A stretch of 64,000 bases of DNA from Candidatus Gastranaerophilales bacterium (GCA_944326485.1 CALVED010000002.1:186001-250000); one strand, 5' to 3'. Counted from the stretch's first letter, positions 10,278 to 19,185 are shown. The notes: a model not told the origin generated them from the sequence alone. Numbers and translations: made by a program.

Positions 10278-10344
10278 AACTTCTACCCCTTTATAAAATT
10301 ATTTATTATTTTCTCACTCACAAATACTGGTTCATGATACTTAT

Positions 10345-10372
10345 ATTGTAACACAAACAACTATTTGAGCAA
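10345..10372 (-). promoter_or_regulatory. Putative sigma-70 promoter of gyrA
   Basis: On the minus strand TTGCTC (10372-10367), a 16-base spacer and TACAAT (10350-10345) give a predicted start of transcription about 60 bases before the gyrA TTG codon. Read by eye only. Confidence 0.45.
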
Positions 10373-10388
10373 ATTTTTAATATAATAA

Positions 10389-10571
10389 TGTCTGAGAAAA
10401 AATTCACAATAAGCTGAAGTGTGAGTGAATTTTTTTTTACAAAACGAACAAAAAACTTTGTTTTTGAGTGAGCTTGTATCCTTAATGAAACGAAAGTGAG
10501 CAGAGTTTTTAAAAGGTGAGTAATTTGTTACCGAGTCATCCTCGCTAACAAAATACGATACTAGATTAAAT
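10389..10571 (+). repeat. Dispersed intergenic repeat, copy B (full length, hairpin 2 flipped)
   Basis: About 183 bp, near-identical in most blocks to 30927-31111: TGTCTGAG, an AAAAAATTCAC...GTGAGTGAATTTTT hairpin, ACAAAACGAAC, GAGTGAGCTTGTATCC, GAAACGAA, AAAAGGTGAGTA, a second hairpin, and ATACGATACTAGATTAAAT. In this copy the second hairpin core (10526-10548) is the exact reverse complement of the 23-base core in copy C, while both flanks keep the same orientation. It fills most of the 405-bp gap between divergent gyrA and uppS; I see no gene there. Confidence 0.85.
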
Positions 10572-10682
10572 TTTCTTATATGATTAAAATATAAATCTGT
10601 TATTTTTGAGTTTTTGTTTTATAATTTTTTTGAATATAATAAGTAAGTTCTTTGTGGATAAATAATATAAAAGAGAAAATAT

Positions 10683-11426
10683 ATGTTAGAAACATTAGTT
10701 GATGAACAGGAAATAAAACAAATTGTTAATGAAACTAATTTGCAGCATGTTGCAATAATTATGGATGGCAATAGACGTTGGGCAAAAAATAAATTTTTAC
10801 CTTCTGCTGCAGGTCATAAAAAAGGAGTCGAAGCATTAAGAACTACTTTAAAAGCTTGTGTTTCTTTTGGTATAAAGTATTTGACTGTTTATGCTTTTTC
10901 TACTGAAAACTGGAATAGACCAAAGGAAGAAGTTGATTTTTTGATGTCATTACTTGCAAAAACTATAATTAATGAAGTGCCTGAGTTTCAGGCTAATGAT
11001 ATAAGGTTAAGATTTATTGGTGACAGAACATCTTTGAATGAAGATTTAATTAAGGTTTTAGAATATGGTGAAGAAGAAACAAAGAACAATAAAACATTAA
11101 ATCTTCAAATTGCTTTTAATTACGGTTCGCGAATGGAAATTACTAATGCTGTAAAACAAATTGCATATAAAGTTAAAATGGGCGAATTAAATCCTTCTGA
11201 TATTACTGAAAAAACCGTTTCTGAATATCTATATACTGCGGATATTCCTGATCCTGCTTTGTTAATAAGAACCGGCGGAGAAAAAAGAATAAGTAATTAT
11301 TTATTGTGGCAGCTTGCATATACGGAACTTTATGTTACAGATACATTTTGGCCTGATTTTAACAAAGAATCTTTAACAGAGGCTATTTTAAATTTTAATA
11401 AAAGACAAAGAAGATTTGGGAAATAA
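10683..11426 (+). CDS. uppS: Isoprenyl transferase (undecaprenyl diphosphate synthase)
   Basis: Adds isopentenyl units in cis to farnesyl-PP to make the C55 lipid carrier used for peptidoglycan and surface polysaccharide. 247 residues, standard for the family. The catalytic block VAIIMDGNRRWAK lies near residue 24 with the Mg-binding Asp, and FSTENWNRP near residue 77. RFIGDR, and the C-terminal LLIRTGGEKRISNYLLWQ and ELYVTDTFWPDF complete the signature (GGEKRIS in place of the common SGExRIS). A TATAAT at 10635-10640 may serve as the -10. It overlaps rdgB by one base (TAATG). Confidence 0.96.
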   Translation: MLETLVDEQEIKQIVNETNLQHVAIIMDGNRRWAKNKFLPSAAGHKKGVEALRTTLKACVSFGIKYLTVYAFSTENWNRPKEEVDFLMSLLAKTIINEVPEFQANDIRLRFIGDRTSLNEDLIKVLEYGEEETKNNKTLNLQIAFNYGSRMEITNAVKQIAYKVKMGELNPSDITEKTVSEYLYTADIPDPALLIRTGGEKRISNYLLWQLAYTELYVTDTFWPDFNKESLTEAILNFNKRQRRFGK

Positions 11427-12007
11427 TGATAAAGATAATTATTGCAACAGCAAATCCTCATAAATTAGAAGAAATAAGAGATATTAATAAAAATCCAGAT
11501 ATTGAATTTGATGTAGTTCAAGGTGATTTTAATCCGGTGGAAAATGGTGTAAATTTTCAAGAGAATGCTCTTATAAAAGCACAAGAAGCAGCTAAAATTA
11601 TGAAAACATATTGTTTGGCTGATGATTCCGGACTTTGCGTTGATGCATTAGAAGGTCGTCCCGGTATTCATTCTGCAAGATATGCTAAAACTCAAAAAGA
11701 AAAAATTGAAAAATTACTAGATGAGATGAAAAATGTGCCATATGACTATAGAGGTGCTCATTTTGTTTGTTCTATGGTTCTTGTTGATTCCAATGGAAAT
11801 ATTCTTAATTGTGAAACAGGAAAAATATATGGATATATAGATGATTCACCTAAAGGCGAAAATGGCTTTGGTTATGACCCCATATTTTTTATTCCTGAAA
11901 AAGATATGACAATGGCTCAACTCCCTAATGAAGTAAAAAATGATATTTCACATAGAGCAAATGCACTTAAACCAATGTTGAAATGGATTAGTTCTAATCT
12001 TCTTTAA
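11426..12007 (+). CDS. rdgB: XTP/dITP diphosphatase (RdgB/HAM1)
   Basis: Hydrolyses dITP and XTP to monophosphates and PPi, keeping deaminated purines out of DNA. 193 residues. It starts IIIATANPHKLEEI, has NALIKAQEAAK near residue 46, the ADDSGLCVDALEGRPGIHSARYA stretch around residues 68-90 with the catalytic Asp, and GFGYDPIFF near residue 149. The terminal SHRANALKPM also fits. Its start codon overlaps the uppS stop. Its 3' end overlaps the convergent YKGG-motif gene by 14 bases. Confidence 0.95.
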   Translation: MIKIIIATANPHKLEEIRDINKNPDIEFDVVQGDFNPVENGVNFQENALIKAQEAAKIMKTYCLADDSGLCVDALEGRPGIHSARYAKTQKEKIEKLLDEMKNVPYDYRGAHFVCSMVLVDSNGNILNCETGKIYGYIDDSPKGENGFGYDPIFFIPEKDMTMAQLPNEVKNDISHRANALKPMLKWISSNLL

Positions 12008-13574
12008 ATTCTCTTAAACCGGGTGCATCTTTTTTGCCTGTCTTTTTTGCTGTAATTGCATATTGTATTTTAGGTATTGCAATTCCTAATGCAAAGGCTG
12101 AAAATGCTATTGCTGCAAATCTAAATCCAGCAGACATAATAAAACTCTTTCTATTAATTTTATCGAGTAATTCTTTATTAATAATACCTGAATTTGTTTT
12201 GTTTGCAGTATCAATTATAGATTGTACATATTTATCCATATTGTCCCTAAATGTTGTAATTTTTTTCATCGGTATATATTTATATGGATTAGTTAATGCT
12301 TCACCAAATCTGCTCTTAAATGTTTTTTGCATAAATTCCGGTGTATTTAAACAACCGTCTTTTAATACATCGGCAACTTGTTGTTTTGTAAGAACTTTTC
12401 CAATTGTACTCTGTTCAGGCTGTAAAGCTGCCATTTCTTTTGCTTTTGCTATAAGATTTTCATCGGTAATGAATTTTTTTAGTTCTTGTAAGGAAATGAC
12501 ATCTGATTTAAATGGAAGTTTAGATATTAATTCTTTTGCTTTATCGTCTAAAACGCCTATGGTCTTTGCTTTAAAATCACTAGTATTTATAGAAGCAAAT
12601 GTGCCATCAGGCTTTTTAAGTTGTTTTATAATTTCATCGTTTATTTGTTTTGCTGCTATATTATCAATACTTGTAAGATTTGTACTTCCTGTTATTTTTT
12701 GTAGCATTTTATATACAAGAGGAGTACTTGCAAAATAGAAGAATGAAGATGAAGCATCTCTAAAGAAATATTCTCTTCCTTCATCAGGATTTCTTGCTGT
12801 AATAACTCTGCCTGATAATATTCCTGCATCACAAGATAGCATTTTACATATTTTATTGCTTTCTAAATAATGAGCTGCAGTTGTCATCATTGTTGGTGAT
12901 ATACCTTTGAAATTAGGTATATTTTCTTTTTTATTGTTTTTATTTATCTTTTTATTAAATTCTTCAAATGAATATTGTTGATTTATGACATCTGAAATTA
13001 TTTTAGTTTCTTTTGAATTTTCTGTTTTGTGTTTTAGTTTTTCATCTGCCATTAGTCTTCTGGTTATGGCTTGGTTTATTTTGGGTAGACCAAACCCAAC
13101 AAAACTTGTTGCAAGAAGGGTTGATAAAATTATTTTTGTAAATTTAAATGCGGCAAGTTTTTTTTCAAGAGCTTTAGCAGCTTCTGGGTTTGCAGTTTTT
13201 TCTTTTAAATCTTGTACAAGGTTGTTAAATGGAGTTCTTAGTGCATCTTTACCAACATCAAATTCAGTAGTCGGAAGTTTTAGTACGTGTTGTCCGAATT
13301 TATCTCCGATTTTGTTAAAAATATCAACACCTTTCATCCAAAATATTGCAGAAACTACATCATCTGTGAATCTTTCTCTAAACTCGTGAAAACCACCTCT
13401 TTTATAGGCATTAATACCTCTTCCGCCTGTTACACTTGATTCCAGAGCAATTGTTGTTATTAAAGAATCAGGATCTGCAAAGGCTCTTAGTACTTCTCGT
13501 CCACCTTTATAACTTATTTCTTTTTTATTATTTTTTATCTCTTTTGGGCTTAGTGTTATTTTATTTATCTGCAT
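11994..13574 (-). CDS. YKGG-motif membrane protein, unknown (lineage-type)
   Basis: 526 residues, no named family. It begins MQINKITLSPKEIKNN and reaches ISYKGGREVLRAF by residue 30, the short N-terminal pattern shared with other unknown proteins here. Two hydrophobic stretches stand out: about 148-172 (IILSTLLATSFVGFGLPKI) and about 480-505 (GFRFAAIAFSAFALGIAIPKI). Both end in G[IL]xxPK followed by Ile, as if two related membrane repeats bracket a soluble, Lys-rich middle of about 300 residues. No catalytic motif is visible. It converges on rdgB with a short overlap. The gene at 63305 has the same arrangement at its start. Confidence 0.7.
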   Translation of the reverse strand: MQINKITLSPKEIKNNKKEISYKGGREVLRAFADPDSLITTIALESSVTGGRGINAYKRGGFHEFRERFTDDVVSAIFWMKGVDIFNKIGDKFGQHVLKLPTTEFDVGKDALRTPFNNLVQDLKEKTANPEAAKALEKKLAAFKFTKIILSTLLATSFVGFGLPKINQAITRRLMADEKLKHKTENSKETKIISDVINQQYSFEEFNKKINKNNKKENIPNFKGISPTMMTTAAHYLESNKICKMLSCDAGILSGRVITARNPDEGREYFFRDASSSFFYFASTPLVYKMLQKITGSTNLTSIDNIAAKQINDEIIKQLKKPDGTFASINTSDFKAKTIGVLDDKAKELISKLPFKSDVISLQELKKFITDENLIAKAKEMAALQPEQSTIGKVLTKQQVADVLKDGCLNTPEFMQKTFKSRFGEALTNPYKYIPMKKITTFRDNMDKYVQSIIDTANKTNSGIINKELLDKINRKSFIMSAGFRFAAIAFSAFALGIAIPKIQYAITAKKTGKKDAPGLREFKED

Positions 13575-13671
13575 TTATTACTTCTTTTGAGTCTATCCGA
13601 ATTGTTCTAAAAATGCTAATAAACATTTTTTGCTAGTCTCTCTTAAAAATTTAATATTTTTAATAATAATG

Positions 13672-13699
13672 TTTACTTTATTTTTTTAGATTATATAAT
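13672..13699 (+). promoter_or_regulatory. Putative promoter of rpsT
   Basis: TTTACT at 13672-13677, a 16-base spacer and a perfect TATAAT at 13694-13699. This predicts a 5' leader of about 60 bases before rpsT, long enough for S20-type translational feedback. Feedback is known in other bacteria; here it is only inferred. Confidence 0.45.
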
Positions 13700-13766
13700 A
13701 AATTTACTCACTAATCCTCTAAGCAGATTGTTACATTGACAATACTGACATTAGAAAGGGAAAATT

Positions 13767-14039
13767 ATGGCAAATATTAAATCAGCAAAAAAAAGAATAT
13801 TAACAGCAGAAAGAAATTATCAAAGAAATTTGGCTTTTAAGTCTGCTCTTAAAACTGCTGTAAAAAATGTTCTTGTTTTAGCTCAAGCCAAAGAAAAAGA
13901 CCAAGATGCAATTAAATCAGCTTTATCTAAAGCATATAAACTTTGTGATAAAGCAGCTTCTAAGGGTATTTTACATAAAAATACTGCTTCAAGAAAAAAA
14001 TCAAGATTAACAATTGCTGTAAATAAATTAATGGCTTAA
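13767..14039 (+). CDS. rpsT: 30S ribosomal protein S20
   Basis: Binds 16S rRNA in the small subunit body. 90 residues, Lys/Ala-rich helical protein with the family start MANIKSAKKRI, the KSALKTAVKN helix and the C-terminal HKNTASRKKSRLT block. It has a ribosome site GAAAGGG about 8 bases upstream and is a single-gene transcript closed by a strong terminator about 20 bp downstream. Confidence 0.97.
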   Translation: MANIKSAKKRILTAERNYQRNLAFKSALKTAVKNVLVLAQAKEKDQDAIKSALSKAYKLCDKAASKGILHKNTASRKKSRLTIAVNKLMA

Positions 14040-14058
14040 TTTAATTGGTTTTTTACTT

Positions 14059-14087
14059 AAAAAGCTCCTTCAACGAAGGAGCTTTTT
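14059..14087 (+). terminator. Intrinsic terminator of rpsT
   Basis: Arms 14059-14070 and 14076-14087, a 12-bp perfect stem around CAACG, followed by a T run on the plus strand and preceded by an A run, so it may also serve the convergent omega-like gene. Confidence 0.9.
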
Positions 14088-14102
14088 TTAATATTTCTTT
14101 TA

Positions 14103-14345
14103 TTATCCTACTAAACCCGAATCATCATATTCTGATGCTTTTACCATAATGGCATGTTCTACAGGATTTTCTTTCTTTATTGAAGTATCAAATGGAACTT
14201 CATCAAAACTATATTCTTCTTTTACTCTTTTTAATTGATTTTCATCAACTAATTTTTTTGCAAGTTCTGCAATTTCATATACTAGTTGATATCTGTTTTC
14301 AGTATTTTCGTTTAAGTCCCAAGCTATTTTTATGATTTGGTTCAT
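14103..14345 (-). CDS. rpoZ: Probable RNA polymerase omega subunit
   Basis: 80 residues. The pattern NRYQLVYEIAELAKKL near residue 17, a charged variable middle, then NPVEHAIMVKASEYDD near residue 60, matches the omega layout. It is closest in spacing to the short cyanobacterial form (NRYxxxxxVAxxAK ... KPVxxAIxEMSDE). Omega helps fold and assemble beta-prime. The start is well supported by GGAGG 6 bases upstream and by a good promoter. It is a single gene convergent with rpsT. The call rests on pattern only, since omega is short and poorly conserved; the alternative is a lineage-specific small protein. Confidence 0.55.
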   Translation of the reverse strand: MNQIIKIAWDLNENTENRYQLVYEIAELAKKLVDENQLKRVKEEYSFDEVPFDTSIKKENPVEHAIMVKASEYDDSGLVG

Positions 14346-14375
14346 TATTCCTCCAATAATTTATTTATTAATTTT

Positions 14376-14404
14376 ATAATACTATGCTCATTTTTTAATA
14401 TCAA
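14376..14404 (-). promoter_or_regulatory. Sigma-70-like promoter of the omega-like gene
   Basis: Minus strand TTGATA (14404-14399), a 17-base spacer and TATTAT (14381-14376). This is the best-spaced promoter in the neighbourhood and gives a leader of about 25 bases carrying the GGAGG site. Confidence 0.6.
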
Positions 14405-14450
14405 GTTATAGTTTTTTTATAATGTTAACTTTTGTAATTGGGCTGAAACG

Positions 14451-14559
14451 CATGTACTGACATGTTTTTCATGTTTTAAAGTATTTTTTATTATTAGTGT
14501 TAAAAATTGTTAAATTGAATTTAAATCATGAAAACACATGCCACATCATGGTTTCCATG
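14451..14559. promoter_or_regulatory. Two clusters of helically phased CATG boxes
   Basis: CATG occurs at 14451, 14461, 14470 and again at 14527, 14537, 14547, 14556, i.e. with steps of 10, 9 and 10, 10, 9 bases. The two clusters are related by an inverted pair, CATG-TTTTT-CATG (14461-14473) and CATG-AAAACA-CATG (14527-14540). They occupy the roughly 300-bp divergent gap between the omega-like gene and the TPR gene; no gene is visible in the gap. One-turn spacing suggests a cooperative operator. Confidence 0.45.
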
Positions 14560-14648
14560 TTTTTATATTAAATTGACTCTGAAATAGATATAGCCTTCTT
14601 TTTCTTATAAATTTTATCATTTTATTGGTAGATAACATAAGAAAAATA

Positions 14649-15221
14649 ATGCAGAATATTATAAATAAGCTTGGAATAAATAAAATTATAAATATAAAGT
14701 CAGAAGTTCTTTTTAGGGAAGCTGAAGATGATTTCTATTATTTTAATCATCTGAATAAAGCAATGAAAAAGTTGAAAGAAGCTGTTAATCTTACACCGAA
14801 TCATCTTAAAAGCATTATGTTATATGCTGATATTTGTTTTATAAAAGGCTATTTTAATAAAGCACTTTCTTTGTATTTAACGGCAGAAAAAATCAGTTCA
14901 AAAGATTCTAAAATTCTTGCTTCCCTTGCTAATTGTTATAATTCTTTGAAAAAATCAAAAGAAGCAGTTATGTATTGTGATATGGCTATAAATAGTATGA
15001 TTGAAATTAATTATTCTTTATTCTCTCAATTAATAGAAATAAAAATAAATAATTTGATTAATCTTAAAAAATATAAGGAAGCTTATATCACCTTTATACA
15101 ATCTCAAAATATATTAGATACTGCTTCTTTGAAAAATATATATACATCTGATTATGAGATAATAAATGAAAAATTAAAACTTCAAAAAAAAGTACATTAT
15201 TTAGGATTAAAAATAGTATAA
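14649..15221 (+). CDS. TPR-repeat protein
   Basis: About 190 residues, all helical, with tetratricopeptide-like repeats: FNHLNKAMKKLKEAVNLTP, then ADICFIKGYFNKALSLYLTA, then LANCYNSLKKSKEAVMYCDMA, each with the usual small/aromatic spacing. TPRs bind partner proteins; no catalytic domain is present. Start choice is uncertain: a TTG at 14625 in the same frame is possible, but a candidate -10 (TATAAA, 14606-14611) would leave it almost no leader, so the ATG at 14649 is preferred. Neither has a clear ribosome site. It is followed 24 bp later by the dehydrogenase gene, probably in one operon. Confidence 0.7.
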   Translation: MQNIINKLGINKIINIKSEVLFREAEDDFYYFNHLNKAMKKLKEAVNLTPNHLKSIMLYADICFIKGYFNKALSLYLTAEKISSKDSKILASLANCYNSLKKSKEAVMYCDMAINSMIEINYSLFSQLIEIKINNLINLKKYKEAYITFIQSQNILDTASLKNIYTSDYEIINEKLKLQKKVHYLGLKIV

Positions 15222-15245
15222 TAAATAAAAAGTTTAGAAGAAAGA

Positions 15246-16229
15246 ATGGTGAAAAAGATGAAAGCAGTTGTATTCGATGAAAAATTAAAATTGTTATCGG
15301 ATATTGAAAAACCTGTTCCTAATACAGGTGAAGCTCTAGTAAAAGTTGAAATTGCAGGAATTTGTAATACTGATTATGAAATTACCAAAGGTTATATGGG
15401 CTATAAAGGTATATTAGGTCATGAATTTATTGGTTTTGTTGAAGATGTAAATTCTGATGATAAAAGTTTAATAGGCAAACGTGTTGCGGCTGAAATAAAT
15501 GATGGTTGTGGTGAATGTGAATGGTGTAAAAAACAATTAGAAAGACATTGTCCAAATAGAAAAACATTGGGTATTTGGAAAAAAGACGGCTGTATGGCTG
15601 AATTTGTTACCGTACCTATTAAAAATTTAGTTGAAATACCAGATAATGTAACTTCTCAGGAGGCTGTTTTTATTGAACCTTTAGCTGCAGCTCTTGAAAT
15701 CCTTGAACAACTTCATATTAAACCATTTGAAAAAGTTGCTGTTTTGGGCGATGGTAAATTGGGTTTAACTACAGCTTTAGCTTTAAATGCAGCAGGACTT
15801 GATGTTATTTTAATAGGTAAACATCAAAATAAACTTGATATTGCTTCTGCTCAAGGGGTAGGAACTCTTCTTTTATCAGATTTAAAAAATGAACCTGTTT
15901 TTGATGTTGTAGTTGAAGCTACCGGATCTATATCAGGTTTTGAAACTTCTATTTCTATGGTAAAACCAAGAGGTACTCTTGTCTTAAAAAGTACAATTGC
16001 AGCTTCTAAGGAATTTAATTTTGCGCCTATTGTTATAAATGAAATAACTGTTCTTGGTTCAAGGTGCGGTCAATTTTTACCTGCTTTAAGATTTTTAGAA
16101 AAGAAAAAAATAAACTTTAATCCTTTAATTTCAGGAATATTTCCTATTGATAATGCGTTAGAAGCTTTTGAATTTAATAAATCGAAGGACTCTGTTAAAG
16201 TGCTTATAAAAATGGAGCATCAAATATAA
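15246..16229 (+). CDS. Zinc-dependent medium-chain alcohol/polyol dehydrogenase
   Basis: NAD(P)-dependent oxidoreductase of the MDR superfamily. 327 residues. The catalytic-zinc Cys lies in AGICNTDYEI, followed by GHEFIGFV and an FIEPLAAALE block. The structural-zinc lobe has four Cys in GCGECEWCKKQLERHC (about residues 92-107). The Rossmann block VAVLGDGKLGL lies near residue 165. The zinc lobe and GHE motif suggest a polyol/threonine-dehydrogenase-like member; the substrate is unknown. A second in-frame ATG at 15258 (MKAVVF) is an equally good start. It is coupled to the flippase-like gene by TAATG. Confidence 0.85.
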   Translation: MVKKMKAVVFDEKLKLLSDIEKPVPNTGEALVKVEIAGICNTDYEITKGYMGYKGILGHEFIGFVEDVNSDDKSLIGKRVAAEINDGCGECEWCKKQLERHCPNRKTLGIWKKDGCMAEFVTVPIKNLVEIPDNVTSQEAVFIEPLAAALEILEQLHIKPFEKVAVLGDGKLGLTTALALNAAGLDVILIGKHQNKLDIASAQGVGTLLLSDLKNEPVFDVVVEATGSISGFETSISMVKPRGTLVLKSTIAASKEFNFAPIVINEITVLGSRCGQFLPALRFLEKKKINFNPLISGIFPIDNALEAFEFNKSKDSVKVLIKMEHQI

Positions 16230-17236
16230 TGAAAATAAATATTAAAAGTATAGTTTTATTATTAATTACTTTAATATTTTTATATCTTGTATTTGTTAAT
16301 ATTGATTTTATAGAACTTATAAAATTAGTTAAAGGATTTGACTTTAGATATATTTTTATTTTAGTTATATCTATTTCTTGTTCTTTATCTTTAAGAGCAT
16401 TTTGTTTTAGACAATTAATTTCTAAGACAGTAAAGAATCCTGATATGAAAGAATTAATTGCATTATGTCATACAGGTGCTGCTTTAAATATTCTTCTTCC
16501 GGCAAGAGCCGGTGATATTTTTAGAGCTTATTATACAGGGCATAAATATAATGCTGATAAAATTAAAATTTTTGGCAGTGTTATGCTTGAAAGAATCTTT
16601 GATGTTCTGGTTATTTTTTCTTTTCTCTGTGTGGGAATTTTTACATATCATAGAAATCAATTAGCTATAAATCTTTGTTTATTTGCAGCTTTAGTTTTAT
16701 TTCTCGGTATTATTTTTGCTTTTGTTACATATAAATATAACAGAGTTGATAAAGTTTGTTCTTATATAGTTAAAAAAACTTTTAATTTCCCTTTTAGTTC
16801 TTTTATTAATAAAACAACAAATTTAGTTAATAAATTATGCAATTCTTTTTTTGATGGATTTGAAATCATAGATTCACCTAAAAGAATTTTATATGCGTTA
16901 TTTTTTGCAATGGGTATTTGGTTTTTTGAATGTTTGAATTTTTTAATTGTTATTTATGGTTTTGGATATGATATTCATTGGTCTGTTTCAATATTCATAA
17001 TAAGTTTTATTGCTTTAGCCTGTATGATTCCTTCTACCTCAATATTTATAGGTCCATATCAATTAGCTGTTATTTCAGCTTTTGCAATCTATGATATATC
17101 TAAAGAAACCGCACTTGCTATTTCTTTATTGGAACAAGCAATTGTTACTATTTTTGTTGCTATTGTTGCTTTCTTCTTCCTTTTAAGTAGAAATATTTCA
17201 TATAAAGATTTAAAAAGAGATATTAATGTATATTAA
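16229..17236 (+). CDS. Lysylphosphatidylglycerol-synthase-type membrane domain protein (flippase-like)
   Basis: 335 residues with about eight TM helices, the LPG_synthase_TM / YbhN (UPF0104) fold. The signature LNILLPARAGDIFRAYY near residue 90 and SVMLERIFDVLVIF near residue 113 match the family's PxRxGD...ER.fD pattern. Homologues flip or bind lipids, or are fused to lipid aminoacylation domains; this one has no synthase domain. It overlaps the dehydrogenase stop by one base, so the pair is co-translated, but I cannot say what links their functions. Confidence 0.8.
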   Translation: MKINIKSIVLLLITLIFLYLVFVNIDFIELIKLVKGFDFRYIFILVISISCSLSLRAFCFRQLISKTVKNPDMKELIALCHTGAALNILLPARAGDIFRAYYTGHKYNADKIKIFGSVMLERIFDVLVIFSFLCVGIFTYHRNQLAINLCLFAALVLFLGIIFAFVTYKYNRVDKVCSYIVKKTFNFPFSSFINKTTNLVNKLCNSFFDGFEIIDSPKRILYALFFAMGIWFFECLNFLIVIYGFGYDIHWSVSIFIISFIALACMIPSTSIFIGPYQLAVISAFAIYDISKETALAISLLEQAIVTIFVAIVAFFFLLSRNISYKDLKRDINVY

Positions 17237-17315
17237 TATTTTGTAAAAAATATAATTTTTTTGACAATAAATCTTTGTGTTTTACCTTTAATGGTTAAAA
17301 GTAAAGGAGTTTTTT

Positions 17316-17594
17316 ATGAGCATAAGTGCTGTTTCTTTAATTAAAGGAATATTTAATAAAATTAATCCTAAAAATATATTGTCTAAGAAGCTTATCATAA
17401 ATAGTGGTAATCTATCAAATGTATCAGAAAAGGTTGTTCCTCAAAAAATTGTAGCTTCTGATGTCATAAATAGCGGTATTACTGATGGACTAAGAAATAA
17501 ATTAATGGCTACACTTGGCGTTGTGGCTGTTGGTGAATATGCTGTTAATAGTTCATTAAATAAAGGGCAAAAAGTTTTTTCTACAACTGCATGA
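17316..17594 (+). CDS. Small hypothetical protein
   Basis: 92 residues, starting MSISAVSLIKGIFNKINPK, with Ile/Val/Asn-rich sequence and a short hydrophobic helix near residues 63-78 (MATLGVVAVGEYAV). The start is supported by AAAGGAG about 9 bases upstream, and the gene ends in an intrinsic terminator, so it is a real single gene. No family recognised. Confidence 0.65.
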   Translation: MSISAVSLIKGIFNKINPKNILSKKLIINSGNLSNVSEKVVPQKIVASDVINSGITDGLRNKLMATLGVVAVGEYAVNSSLNKGQKVFSTTA

Positions 17595-17627
17595 AAAAGA
17601 GCTATTAGATTTTTCAATAGCTCTTTT
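17595..17627. terminator. Intrinsic terminator between convergent genes
   Basis: Arms 17595-17606 and 17616-17627, a 12-bp perfect stem with a 9-base loop, A run before and T run after. It serves the small gene and, on the other strand, gltA. Confidence 0.85.
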
Positions 17628-17643
17628 CTTTGTTTATTAATTA

Positions 17644-19017
17644 TTATAATTTAGCCAGATAATCATTTATTGCTTTAGCAGCACGTTTACCTGCTCCCAT
17701 TGCATTAATTGCTGTAGAAGAGCCTGTAGGAGCTACGTCACCTCCTGCATATATCCCATCTATAGAAGTTTCGCCTGTTTCTGCATTTATAATTATATAA
17801 CCTTTTGGATTTGTTTCTAAATCCAGATTTTCCATCTTCATTGACGTTTGAATTGTAGGATTTGGTCCTGTACCTAATGCAACAATAACTGTATCAACAT
17901 CTAAATCAACAAATTTCCCTGTAGGAACAGGTTTTCTTCTTCCTGATTCATCAGGTTCACCTAATTCCATTATTTCAAATTTCATGCCATTTACATATCC
18001 GTCTTTATTGTATATTTCTTTTGGCGCATATAAGAACTTAAATATAACACCTTCTTCTTTTGCATGTCTGATTTCTTCAAGACGAGCCGGTAGTTCTGCT
18101 TCTGTTCTTCTGTATACAATATATACTTCTTTGAATCCTATTCTGACAGCAACTCTTGCTGCATCCATGGCAACATTACCACCGCCGATTACTGCAGCTT
18201 TTTCACCTACTCTTATCGGTGTTGCTGTTTCTTCTAAATTTGCTTGCATTAAGTTTACTCTTGTTAAAAACTCATTTGCACTGTATACTCCATTTAAGTT
18301 TTCACCGGGAATTCCCATCATTTTTGGAAGTCCTGCGCCTGAACCTATAACAATTGCATCAAATCCATCTTCTTTTAGTTGTTTTATAGTAATTGATTTA
18401 CCTACAACCACATTTGTATAGAATTTTACTCCCATTGCTTTTAAGTTATTTATTTCTTTATCTAAAAAAGTTCTTGGAAGTCTGAATGGAGGAATACCAT
18501 ATCTTAAAACTCCGCCTAATTTATGTAAAGCTTCAAATACTACAACTTCATGACCTGCTTTTCTTAAATCTGCAGCAGCAGTAATCCCAGCACAACCTGA
18601 ACCTATTATCGCAACTTTTTTACCTGTTTCTTTTATTTCTCCAATTTCCACATTTGTTTTATCGCCTACATATCTTTCTAAGGCACCTATTGCTATTGGC
18701 TCTGATTTTATACCAAGTACACATTTGCCTTCACATTGACGTTCTTGTGGACATACTCTTCCGCATACAGAAGGTAATAAACTTGATTCTCTAATTATTT
18801 CACCTGCTTTTTCTATATTACCTTCTTTTACTGCGTGAATAAATTCAGGTATTTTTATATTTACGGGACAACCTTGCACGCATCTTGGATTTTTACAATT
18901 TAAACAACGAGATGCTTCTAATTTAGCCTGTTCATCTGTTAAGTTAGATTCAACCGCATCAAAGTTTGTACGTCTTATTATTGGGTCTTGTTCTTTTTGT
19001 CTTTGTCTTACTGCCAT
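17644..19017 (-). CDS. gltA: NADPH-dependent glutamate synthase, small subunit type
   Basis: Flavoprotein that transfers electrons from NADPH for glutamate synthesis, or acts as an NAD(P)H oxidoreductase in related complexes. 457 residues, matching stand-alone GltA. The N-terminal double-cluster Cys set is present: CLNCKNPRCVQGCPV (about 38-52) and CGRVCPQERQCEGKC (about 85-99). The FAD Rossmann VAIIGSGCAG is near residue 135, the NADPH Rossmann AAVIGGGNVAMD near residue 275, and a GGD at the C-terminal FAD contact (IYAGGDVAP). No large subunit is in the window, so it may be the homo-oligomeric form or partner a distant gene. Confidence 0.9.
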   Translation of the reverse strand: MAVRQRQKEQDPIIRRTNFDAVESNLTDEQAKLEASRCLNCKNPRCVQGCPVNIKIPEFIHAVKEGNIEKAGEIIRESSLLPSVCGRVCPQERQCEGKCVLGIKSEPIAIGALERYVGDKTNVEIGEIKETGKKVAIIGSGCAGITAAADLRKAGHEVVVFEALHKLGGVLRYGIPPFRLPRTFLDKEINNLKAMGVKFYTNVVVGKSITIKQLKEDGFDAIVIGSGAGLPKMMGIPGENLNGVYSANEFLTRVNLMQANLEETATPIRVGEKAAVIGGGNVAMDAARVAVRIGFKEVYIVYRRTEAELPARLEEIRHAKEEGVIFKFLYAPKEIYNKDGYVNGMKFEIMELGEPDESGRRKPVPTGKFVDLDVDTVIVALGTGPNPTIQTSMKMENLDLETNPKGYIIINAETGETSIDGIYAGGDVAPTGSSTAINAMGAGKRAAKAINDYLAKL

Positions 19018-19185
19018 CTCTTTTCCCTTTTTGATTTATTAGTGTTTTTATAATTATACTATAACTATTTCTATATTTTAGATTATATCATTTACATAAT
19101 TTATATAACAAATTATTTTTCTTTATGAATTTTTTTATATCTTTTGTTTATGTATAATTATTTTGTATTAATTTGAGGAGAAATC

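Noticed and set aside
12034-13389. Long plus-strand frames opposite the YKGG-motif gene
   Set aside because: They mirror the hydrophobic segments of the real gene, lack ribosome sites and show no domain; similar shadows opposite gyrA, gltA and the YhaN-like gene were dropped for the same reason.
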